The notes under the pieces are model-generated. The model ran no database searches and was not told the DNA's origin. It saw nothing but the letters and a program-made list of their open reading frames with translations. From NCBI GenBank assembly GCA_030611905.1, contig JAUWOX010000039.1, positions 1 to 8,749 on the forward strand: a DNA stretch of 8,749 nt. Direction: 5' to 3'. Positions 1 through 4,384 of this stretch are shown here, one piece after another. This DNA is from a bacterium. GTDB lineage: Bacteria; Patescibacteriota; JABMPQ01; JAQVVF01. Position numbers and translations under genes: made by a program. The number at the start of each line of letters is the position of its first letter. The first letter of the stretch is position 1.

Positions 1-1221
1 TTTTATGAAGAAAAACACAAAATGATTTATGCGGTAATGATAGATCTTTATGAAAAACGTGAACCAATTGACGTAGTTAGTTTGGCTAATAATTTGACCG
101 AGAAGGATCAATTGGATTTAATTGGCGGTCGGAGTTTTTTAGTCTCGCTAACGAATACTGTACCGACAGCTGGAAATATAATTCATTATGCGAAAATCGT
201 TCAGAAAAAAGCAACCTTGAGGAGATTGATTTCAGCGGCTGGTGATATTTCAAAATTAGGATTTGAAGAACAAGATGATCTTGAAAAAGTCTTAGATCAA
301 GCTGAACAAAAATTATTTGGTATTTCGCAAAAATATTTAAAGCAAAATTTTATTGCTATAAAAGATGTTCTAACTGAAACTTTCGAAAGAATTGATGAAC
401 TGCATAAAGAGGGTGGTAAAATCAGAGGAACTCCTACTGGCTTTGTAGATATTGATAATGTTTTAGCTGGTTTTCAAAAATCTGATTTAGTAGTTTTAGC
501 GGCTCGGCCAAGTATGGGAAAAACATCCTTAGCTCTGGACTTTGCTAGGAATATTGCCAAACAAAAAGTGCCGGTTGGATTATTTAGCTTGGAAATGTCA
601 AAAGAGCAATTGGTAGATAGAATTTTGTGCTCTGAAGCAAATGTTGACCTTTGGAGAATGCGTACTGGAAAATTGTCTGATCGAGAAGATAATGACGACT
701 TTCCAAGAATTGGCCAAGCCATGGGCGTCTTGTCAGAAATTCCTATTTTTATTGACGACTCCCCTTCCAGCAACATTATGGAGATAAGGACTAAGGCGAG
801 GAGACTACACTCTGAACATGATCTGGGTTTTATGATCGTTGACTATTTGCAATTAATGGAGGGAAGAAGTACTGAAAATCGAGTGCAGGAAGTTTCAGAA
901 ATAACCAGGGCCCTGAAAGGAATTGCTAGAGAATTAAACATACCTGTCTTAGCTTTGTCGCAGTTGTCAAGAGCTGTGGAGAGTAGAACGCCTCAAATTC
1001 CGCAATTGTCAGACTTGAGGGAAAGTGGTAGTATAGAGCAAGATGCTGATGTGGTAATGTTTATTTATAGAGAAGAATTTTATAACAAAGATACGGATAA
1101 AAAAAATATTGCCGAAATTCATGTCAAGAAGCATAGAAATGGGCCGACAGGTATTGTTGAACTATTTTTTGATCAGAGTCTTGCAAGCTTCAGGAGCCTT
1201 GAAAAAAAGCATGAAGTTTAA
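1..1221 (+). CDS. dnaB: Replicative DNA helicase DnaB, 5' end missing
   Basis: Hexameric replicative helicase that unwinds DNA at the replication fork using ATP. The frame is open from the first base, reading FYEEKHKMIY before the ATG at 22, which is a typical DnaB N-terminal-domain motif. The gene therefore begins outside the window, with roughly 45-60 residues missing by comparison with usual family length; the ATG at 22 is internal. Counting from that ATG, the N-terminal domain covers about residues 1-95 and a linker about 96-135. The RecA-like domain has Walker A ARPSMGKT at 161-168, Walker B ending in D274 (MIVDYLQLM), SQLSRAVESR at 313-322 and DLRESGSIEQDAD at 331-343. The C-terminus is complete and ends in TAA. 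No intein or frameshift is seen. It lies upstream of ybaB and recR with no terminator between, so co-transcription is possible. The identity is secure. Confidence 0.97.
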   Translation, partial: FYEEKHKMIYAVMIDLYEKREPIDVVSLANNLTEKDQLDLIGGRSFLVSLTNTVPTAGNIIHYAKIVQKKATLRRLISAAGDISKLGFEEQDDLEKVLDQAEQKLFGISQKYLKQNFIAIKDVLTETFERIDELHKEGGKIRGTPTGFVDIDNVLAGFQKSDLVVLAARPSMGKTSLALDFARNIAKQKVPVGLFSLEMSKEQLVDRILCSEANVDLWRMRTGKLSDREDNDDFPRIGQAMGVLSEIPIFIDDSPSSNIMEIRTKARRLHSEHDLGFMIVDYLQLMEGRSTENRVQEVSEITRALKGIARELNIPVLALSQLSRAVESRTPQIPQLSDLRESGSIEQDADVVMFIYREEFYNKDTDKKNIAEIHVKKHRNGPTGIVELFFDQSLASFRSLEKKHEV

Positions 1222-1300
1222 ATCGCTAATAGGCGCTAATTTACCTCCAATAGCGCTAATATTAATTAGCGAAAATTAGAGATAAATTCGCGTAAATTAG
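1222..1300. repeat. Iterated GCTAAT/ATTAGC repeat after dnaB
   Basis: Immediately after the dnaB stop, three copies of an 8-base CGCTAAT-type word occur (1223-1230, 1233-1240, 1253-1260; the last two are exactly GCGCTAAT). Inverted or degenerate copies follow: ATTAGCG at 1265-1271 and AAATTAG at 1273-1279 and 1294-1300. The first 22 bases (1222-1243) match 2275-2296, after recR, at 19 of 22 positions. The inverted copies could fold into weak hairpins, but no T-run follows, so this is not a normal terminator. Function is unknown. Confidence 0.7.
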
Positions 1301-1310
1301 TAATAAAATT

Positions 1311-1604
1311 ATGTTTGGAAAATTAAAAGATCTCGCTGCGGCGAAAAAGCAAGCAAGCGAGATGAAAAAACAATTAGAAGTTGAAGAAGTCACTGGCGAA
1401 GCATTGAATGGACAAGTGAAGATAACGATGAATGGCAACCAAGAAATTAAGAATGTCTTTATTGATGAAGCTTTATTATCACCCGATAATAAAGAAAAGC
1501 TAGAGAGTGCCATTAGCGAAGCGTTTGCAAAAGCTACTAAGGAATTGCAAATGCTATTGATGAAAAAAATGCAAAGTGGTGAATTACAAATGCCGCAAAT
1601 GTAA
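1311..1604 (+). CDS. ybaB: YbaB/EbfC family nucleoid-associated DNA-binding protein
   Basis: Small DNA-binding protein of the YbaB/EbfC family. Known members form tweezer-like dimers that bind DNA and are commonly encoded beside recR. The 97-residue length is normal. It starts with MFGKLKDLAAAKKQASEMKK, the usual amphipathic helix rich in Lys, Ala and Met. The central beta region (about residues 24-52, with GEALNGQVKITMNG) and a helical C-terminal part rich in Met and Lys follow. The ATG at 1311 has no SD-like sequence in the AT-rich bases before it, as with recR and rplU. The spacing is 89 bases after dnaB and 67 before recR, without a clear terminator on either side. In many bacteria dnaX is the upstream neighbour; here it is dnaB. 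Confidence 0.92.
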   Translation: MFGKLKDLAAAKKQASEMKKQLEVEEVTGEALNGQVKITMNGNQEIKNVFIDEALLSPDNKEKLESAISEAFAKATKELQMLLMKKMQSGELQMPQM

Positions 1605-1615
1605 AAATAAAAAAC

Positions 1616-1668
1616 TAGAAATATAGAAATAAGTTGTTTATTTATATTTTTGTTTTCTTAAATTTCTA
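1616..1668. repeat. Tandem TAGAAATA pair with inverted copy before recR
   Basis: The octamer TAGAAATA occurs twice in direct tandem (1616-1623 and 1624-1631). An inverted copy, ATTTCTA, lies at 1662-1668 and ends three bases before the recR start codon. Either direct copy could pair with it, giving a weak 7-bp stem with an AT-rich loop that would place the recR start region next to the stem. Function is not established, and it may simply be another lineage-specific spacer repeat. Confidence 0.4.
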
Positions 1669-1671
1669 AAG

Positions 1672-2274
1672 ATGAATATCCTCCCAATTTCTCTTCAAAA
1701 TTTAATTAATGAATTTGCTAGACTCCCTGGAATTGGACATAAGACAGCTTCCAGGTTGTCTTTTTATTTGTTGAAATCAAGTAAGCAGAATGTTGAGTCT
1801 TTTGCTAAGGCGCTGACTGTTTTAAAAGAGACTGTTGGATTTTGTTCAGCTTGTTTTAATTTGTCTGAAACCAATCCCTGCCCTATCTGCGCTGATCAAA
1901 TGAGGGATAAATCTTTGATTTGTGTCGTGGAAGAACCATTAGATATTGTGGCGATTAACAGCACTGGAGATTACAGAGGACTCTATCATGTTTTGCATGG
2001 AGCTGTCTCGCCAGTAAACAATATTAATCCTGAAGATTTGAAGATTAATGAATTGCATGAACGATTAAAAAATGATTCAAATGTTAAAGAAATCATTTTG
2101 GCAACCAATCCAAATCTGGAAGGTGAAGCAACTGCTATGTATATTGCTAAATTGATCAAGCCTTTAGATAAGAAAATAACTCGTATTGCACGAGGATTGC
2201 CTTCTGGCGGAGATTTGGAATATGCGGATGAAGTAACTTTATCTAATGCTTTGAGGGGCCGGAAAGAATATTAG
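1672..2274 (+). CDS. recR: Recombination mediator protein RecR
   Basis: RecR acts with RecO (and RecF) to load RecA on gapped single-stranded DNA during recombinational repair. The 200-residue length is standard. In order it shows a helix-hairpin-helix motif LPGIGHKTASRL at residues 18-29 and a four-cysteine zinc site C58, C61, C70, C73. The Toprim domain starts near residue 81, with VVEEP at 85-89 and TNPNLEGEAT at 145-154. The C-terminal segment ITRIARGLPSGGDLEYAD is typical of the family. The ATG at 1672 is the natural start because the HhH region lies at the expected distance. No SD sequence precedes it. The gene ends in TAG and is followed directly by the same 22-base spacer element found after dnaB. 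The identity is secure; all metal-binding cysteines are present. Confidence 0.97.
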   Translation: MNILPISLQNLINEFARLPGIGHKTASRLSFYLLKSSKQNVESFAKALTVLKETVGFCSACFNLSETNPCPICADQMRDKSLICVVEEPLDIVAINSTGDYRGLYHVLHGAVSPVNNINPEDLKINELHERLKNDSNVKEIILATNPNLEGEATAMYIAKLIKPLDKKITRIARGLPSGGDLEYADEVTLSNALRGRKEY

Positions 2275-2312
2275 ATCACTAATAAGCGCTAATCTATTTT
2301 ATATTTCGCTAA
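2275..2312. repeat. Second copy of the GCTAAT spacer element, after recR
   Basis: It begins one base after the recR stop, as the first copy does after dnaB. Bases 2275-2296 match 1222-1243 at 19 of 22 positions. A degenerate TCGCTAA copy follows at 2306-2312, just before the leader of the next gene. Confidence 0.65.
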
Positions 2313-2315
2313 AGA

Positions 2316-2342
2316 TCGCACCCTGAAAAAAGGAGGGAGGCC
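2316..2342 (+). promoter_or_regulatory. Leader motif with strong SD for the 170-aa orphan
   Basis: TCGCACCCT (2316-2324) is followed by seven purines and GGAGGGA (2332-2338). AGGAGG at 2331-2336 lies 6 bases before the ATG at 2343, a near-ideal ribosome site. The same arrangement precedes the 136-aa gene at 2917-2938 with a one-base shorter purine spacer. CCCT (2321-2324) could pair with AGGG (2334-2337) inside the SD, a weak 4-bp stem that might mask it. No convincing -35/-10 pair is seen upstream. Confidence 0.6.
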
Positions 2343-2855
2343 ATGGCGCTTTTCACAGCTGAAGAGGTTGCAAAATTAAAAGAGAAATTTGGAACTGGAG
2401 AATTAGATATAGATTCGCTCATGCAGTTGGTTCATGGTAAAGACATACAAACAGGTGAGCCCTTTACGCGCCGGTTGGTAGTTGTTGGATTTTTTGCCAG
2501 TGACGATGATTATCGACAAGAAGAATTTGTTGGTTATTTGTGGGCATGTCAGCCGGGTCTAGTATTGTTCATACCTTCAAAATATTTGCCTGGATATGAA
2601 TTTATGACTGGTTTTGTTAAACGCTGTAAAGAATCAAAAAGCAAACGTTTTGAAGTTACACATAGAAGAGCCGTGGTTTGGTTTTCTCCACCACATTCAG
2701 AATGCTCGAAGGGGTGTATATATACTGAATTCTCTAATCCTACTAACACTAGTTCTAGAAGAAGCTATTATCATTATTTATTACGGCCAGAGGATTGGGA
2801 GACAGTATGCGCCTTTTTGAATGAAGCTTTGGCAGAAAAAGAGACTGCTCAATAG
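2343..2855 (+). CDS. Hypothetical protein, 170 aa
   Basis: I do not recognise this protein. It looks cytoplasmic: there is no signal peptide or long hydrophobic segment. Residues 1-30 (MALFTAEEVAKLKEKFG) are predicted helical and charged. The middle has short hydrophobic stretches, RRLVVVGFF and GLVLFIP, suggesting alternating strands in a small alpha/beta fold. A Cys-containing stretch near residues 117-127 (HSECSKGC) and a Ser/Thr/Asn-rich linker follow, then an aromatic segment (YYHYLL) and a C-terminal helix ending ALAEKETAQ. The start is well supported by AGGAGG at 6 bases. The gene forms its own unit, with a terminator hairpin that begins inside its stop codon. The two cysteines are too few for an obvious zinc finger. 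Its strong SD contrasts with recR upstream. Confidence 0.8.
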   Translation: MALFTAEEVAKLKEKFGTGELDIDSLMQLVHGKDIQTGEPFTRRLVVVGFFASDDDYRQEEFVGYLWACQPGLVLFIPSKYLPGYEFMTGFVKRCKESKSKRFEVTHRRAVVWFSPPHSECSKGCIYTEFSNPTNTSSRRSYYHYLLRPEDWETVCAFLNEALAEKETAQ

Positions 2856-2879
2856 TCGTTATTTATTAGCGGCTTTTTT
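2854..2879 (+). terminator. Rho-independent terminator of the 170-aa gene
   Basis: AGTCGTT (2854-2860) pairs with AGCGGCT (2868-2874) over 7 bp including two G-U pairs, with a 7-base loop, followed by six T (2874-2879). The stem starts within the TAG stop codon, so the terminator abuts the gene directly. Confidence 0.7.
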
Positions 2880-2916
2880 CTTGCCAAATTATTGATCTTC
2901 TGGTAGTCTGTATTAT

Positions 2917-2941
2917 TCGCACCCTAAGAGAGGAGGGAAAA
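2917..2941 (+). promoter_or_regulatory. Leader motif with strong SD for the 136-aa orphan
   Basis: TCGCACCCT (2917-2925), six purines, then GGAGGGA (2932-2938), matching the leader at 2316-2338 apart from the purine tract. AGGAGG (2931-2936) is 5 bases before the ATG at 2942. TATTAT at 2911-2916, directly upstream, could be a -10 hexamer, which would put the shared motif at the transcript's 5' end. There is no good -35, so the promoter is uncertain. Confidence 0.55.
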
Positions 2942-3352
2942 ATGAAGTATTTGAGATTGCTTGGCATTATAGTACTTTTAGCTATGGCCTTTGTTCTTTG
3001 GGTGGGTTTTTCTCCTAGGCTTGCTCATCAACCTTCACAAGCTAATATTGAAAGCGCTTTGAAATTACATTTTTATCTTTTGTCTAAAGCTGAATGTGAT
3101 AAAGCACTGATTGATAATATTGTGATTAGAGGAATGTCTAGAAAAGAACACGCTCCTAAAATGCGTGAAATTATTGGTCGAGATGGTTATTGGGCTGTGA
3201 AGGTAGAATATGACGTTGTTTTGCCTGAAAATCCTGGTTGCGGACGAGATGATCCAGTAGAATTAACACAGCGATCCACATTATTCATAGACAGATGGAT
3301 TGTCTTTCAAGAGAATGGACGCTTATTAACCAGTAAAGAAGGAGGGTTTTAG
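2942..3352 (+). CDS. Hypothetical membrane-anchored protein, 136 aa
   Basis: Unrecognised. The N-terminus is a short positive stretch (MKYLR) followed by a hydrophobic segment at about residues 6-23 (LLGIIVLLAMAFVLWVGF). This reads as an uncleaved signal anchor or a signal peptide, placing the remaining ~110 residues outside the membrane. There is no lipobox Cys near the segment. The exported part carries two cysteines, C52 and C100, which could form a disulfide, a helical stretch around 34-50, and a strand-rich part with WAVKVEYDVVLPE and STLFIDRWIVFQENGRLL. The last pattern loosely recalls small alpha+beta NTF2/cystatin-like exported domains, but that is only an impression. The start is set by AGGAGG 5 bases upstream. 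It is a stand-alone unit with a strong terminator 9 bases after the stop. Confidence 0.8.
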   Translation: MKYLRLLGIIVLLAMAFVLWVGFSPRLAHQPSQANIESALKLHFYLLSKAECDKALIDNIVIRGMSRKEHAPKMREIIGRDGYWAVKVEYDVVLPENPGCGRDDPVELTQRSTLFIDRWIVFQENGRLLTSKEGGF

Positions 3353-3361
3353 AAAACAATT

Positions 3362-3386
3362 CCGCAGAGAGGGTCTGCGGTTTTTT
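3362..3386 (+). terminator. Strong Rho-independent terminator
   Basis: CCGCAGA (3362-3368) pairs perfectly with TCTGCGG (3374-3380) around a 5-base loop GAGGG, followed by six T (3381-3386). It ends the transcript of the 136-aa membrane-anchored gene. Confidence 0.9.
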
Positions 3387-3400
3387 ATTTTATCTTTTGT

Positions 3401-3425
3401 GGATAGATACTTGAAAATATCTACC
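3401..3425 (+). terminator. Weak secondary hairpin, possible backup terminator
   Basis: GG plus TAGATA (3401-3409, with A3403 bulged) pairs with TATCTACC (3418-3425) around an 8-base loop, followed by TTTATTT. It lies about 20 bases beyond the main terminator. It is AT-rich and weak, so termination activity is doubtful. Confidence 0.35.
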
Positions 3426-3434
3426 TTTATTTAA

Positions 3435-3462
3435 GCCCTGCCTGCAGGTAGGCAGGGCAGGC
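3435..3462. repeat. GC-rich REP-like palindrome
   Basis: GCCCTGCCT (3435-3443) pairs perfectly with AGGCAGGGC (3450-3458) around a 6-base loop, with an additional AGGC at 3459-3462. It stands out as an isolated GC-rich block in a very AT-rich spacer. No T-run follows on either strand, so it is not a standard terminator. It resembles repetitive extragenic palindromes, but copy number cannot be judged from one window. Confidence 0.6.
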
Positions 3463-3474
3463 AAAATTATACAA

Positions 3475-3507
3475 TTAACGGCTATTATCGACGATAGTAG
3501 CCGTTAA
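3475..3507. other. Long near-perfect inverted repeat
   Basis: TTAACGGCTA (3475-3484) pairs perfectly with TAGCCGTTAA (3498-3507). After one mismatch (T3485/G3497), TATCG (3486-3490) pairs with CGATA (3492-3496), giving 15 paired positions in 33 bases. There is an A-run on the plus-strand 3' side and no T-run on the minus side, so neither orientation is a classic terminator. It adjoins the rplU terminator and would lie beyond it on the minus strand. Confidence 0.6.
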
Positions 3508-3536
3508 AAAAACGAGACTGATGAATCTCGCTTTTT
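3506..3536. terminator. Bidirectional terminator downstream of rplU
   Basis: CGAGA (3513-3517) pairs with TCTCG (3526-3530) around an 8-base loop. On the minus strand seven T (3506-3512) follow the stem, serving rplU, whose stop is 27 bases away. On the plus strand five T (3532-3536) follow after one base, so it can also stop readthrough from the left. Confidence 0.7.
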
Positions 3537-3556
3537 GGATAAAATGCAAATGCCAA

Positions 3557-3874
3557 TTAAGCAGTTATTTTAGTAATTTTTATTTCTGTATATGTGGGCC
3601 TGAAACCAACTTTTCTTTTGTAGCGTTTCTTAGCTTTGTATTTGACCGTGATAACTTTCTCGCCCTTAACTTCTGGTTTTAAAACTTCAGCGCTGACTGT
3701 GGCCTTACTGATCTTTGGAGTGCCTATTTTAATATTCTTTTCATCTGAAATTAAAAGAACCTCTTTAAATTCGATAGTCTTTTTGGGCTTGATTATCTTA
3801 TCAATCAAAAGAGTATCCCCTTCTTCAACCTTGTATTGTTTTCCGCCGGTTTTTATGACTGCTATTTTTGACAT
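3557..3874 (-). CDS. rplU: 50S ribosomal protein L21
   Basis: L21 is a component of the large ribosomal subunit that binds 23S rRNA. The 105-residue length is normal. The N-terminus MSKIAVIKTGGKQYKVEEGD is the family signature, with the GGKQYKV core at residues 10-16. The C-terminal basic loop KYKAKKRYKRKVGFRPTYTEIKI corresponds to the rRNA-binding segment of canonical L21. The ATG at 3872-3874 gives the expected N-terminus. No SD is seen in the AT-rich leader. A -35/-10 candidate lies upstream and a hairpin with a T-run lies downstream, so this appears monocistronic here. In many bacteria rpmA (L27) follows rplU; here it does not, and the gene instead lies between two orphan genes on the opposite strand. 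Confidence 0.97.
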   Translation of the reverse strand: MSKIAVIKTGGKQYKVEEGDTLLIDKIIKPKKTIEFKEVLLISDEKNIKIGTPKISKATVSAEVLKPEVKGEKVITVKYKAKKRYKRKVGFRPTYTEIKITKITA

Positions 3875-3907
3875 AATGGTATTAATTAAATGTTTATTTT
3901 ATTGGTT

Positions 3908-3936
3908 ATATTAATATAAAATCAGAAATAAATCAA
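3908..3936 (-). promoter_or_regulatory. Candidate rplU promoter
   Basis: On the minus strand, TTGATT (3931-3936) and TAATAT (3908-3913) are separated by exactly 17 bases. They match the sigma-70 consensus at 4 of 6 positions each. Transcription would start near 3901, giving a leader of about 27 bases. In such AT-rich DNA chance matches are common, so this is only moderately supported. Confidence 0.45.
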
Positions 3937-3949
3937 GTCTTTTTTACTT

Positions 3950-3973
3950 GTATGACATAATCATACTGATTAT
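3950..3973. promoter_or_regulatory. Operator-like overlapping palindromes
   Basis: ATAATCA (3957-3963) and TGATTAT (3967-3973) form a perfect 7-bp inverted repeat around TAC. It overlaps a second perfect inverted repeat, GTATGA (3950-3955) and TCATAC (3961-3966), around five bases. The site lies in the divergent spacer between rplU and the receiver-like gene, upstream of the -35 regions of both. This is where a dimeric regulator might bind. There is no direct evidence of which protein would use it. Confidence 0.45.
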
Positions 3974-3997
3974 CCACTAAATTAAATTTTGAAAAAC

Positions 3998-4027
3998 TGT
4001 TAGAATGAATGTAGGTGACGAAGGAGG
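3998..4027 (+). promoter_or_regulatory. Extended -10 element and SD of the receiver-like gene
   Basis: TGTTAGAAT (3998-4006) matches an extended -10 (TGn plus TAGAAT, 5 of 6 to consensus). No good -35 is seen. AAGGAGG (4021-4027) lies 7 bases before the ATG at 4035. An earlier in-frame ATG at 4005 would overlap this -10 and lacks an SD, which argues for the start at 4035. Confidence 0.45.
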
Positions 4028-4034
4028 TTCCAAA

Positions 4035-4337
4035 ATGAGTCGAAGACGTAGGGTTCTGCCCATGGTAATGCTCGTAGACGACGACTTGGGACGACGAAGC
4101 CAGATGCGGGCTTTGTTAAGAGGAATGGGGAAAGATGTAGTTGAGTGTTCTGACGAACCAACAGCAATGGGCTTTTTGAGAGATGAAGGCTTTCAGTTTG
4201 TTAGTGTCCTGACAGTTCCTTTCATTAACGGCCATAATGGTACTGACCATGCTATAAGCGAGTTGTGTCAACAGCGTGGCATAAAATGTACAATTATTAA
4301 CAGAGATACATTGGCCAACCTTCGTAGTCAACCTTGA
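4035..4337 (+). CDS. Degenerate receiver-like protein, 100 aa
   Basis: Resembles the first half to two-thirds of a CheY-type receiver domain. Residues 8-19 (LPMVMLVDDDLG) match strand one and its acidic pocket (D15-D17). They are followed by a helix with MRALLRGMGKDVVECSD and AMGFLRDEGF in the expected order. The phosphorylation-site region reads VSVLTVPFINGHNG, where the position four residues before the Pro, normally Asp, is V58. The Thr/Ser and Lys of the later strands are not evident, and the protein stops before the usual final strand and helix. It is therefore probably not phosphorylated and may act as a protein-binding pseudo-receiver. The start at 4035 is chosen over the in-frame ATG at 4005 because of AAGGAGG. 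It is richer in CGN arginine codons than its neighbours, possibly a sign of transfer. It ends in tandem stops TGATAG. Confidence 0.75.
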   Translation: MSRRRRVLPMVMLVDDDLGRRSQMRALLRGMGKDVVECSDEPTAMGFLRDEGFQFVSVLTVPFINGHNGTDHAISELCQQRGIKCTIINRDTLANLRSQP

Positions 4338-4356
4338 TAGCGCTAAATGATCTTTG

Positions 4357-4384
4357 AGAGGCAATGTTAAGTCCTCTTTTTTTT
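4357..4384 (+). terminator. Terminator of the receiver-like gene, overlapping the opposing gene
   Basis: AGAGG (4357-4361) pairs with CCTCT (4373-4377) around an 11-base loop, followed by a T-run to 4384. The 3' half lies inside the last codons of the convergent transferase gene and encodes its C-terminal Lys run. The minus-strand operon has no comparable hairpin with a T-run of its own here. Confidence 0.6.

Noticed and set aside
474..776. Minus-strand open frame inside dnaB (100 codons)
   Set aside because: Lies wholly antisense to a secure dnaB reading frame; composition is that of a reverse-strand shadow with no family resemblance.
1222..1310. GCTAAT repeats as replication-origin iterons next to dnaB
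   Set aside because: Only a few degenerate copies, no DnaA-box-like sites seen, and a related copy follows recR, so a spacer repeat is the simpler reading.
1262..1513. Minus-strand open frame over ybaB
   Set aside because: Antisense to the recognised ybaB gene, and the protein looks like a translated antisense of Lys/Ala-rich codons.
2614..2820. Second plus-strand frame inside the 170-aa gene, and an antisense frame at 2549-2749
   Set aside because: Neither has an SD, whereas the 170-aa frame has a near-perfect one; no sign of overlapping coding.
3338..3347. GGAGGG at the end of the 136-aa gene as a ribosome site for another gene
   Set aside because: No start codon follows at usable distance before the terminator hairpin.
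3636..3914. Plus-strand frame antisense to rplU
   Set aside because: rplU is certain from its family signature; the opposite frame is a shadow.
4005..4034. Upstream ATG at 4005 as start of the receiver-like protein
   Set aside because: No SD, overlaps the extended -10, and would translate through the AAGGAGG that serves the ATG at 4035.
4116..4364. Minus-strand frame antisense to the receiver-like gene
   Set aside because: No SD and no similarity; the plus frame has the strong SD and the receiver pattern.
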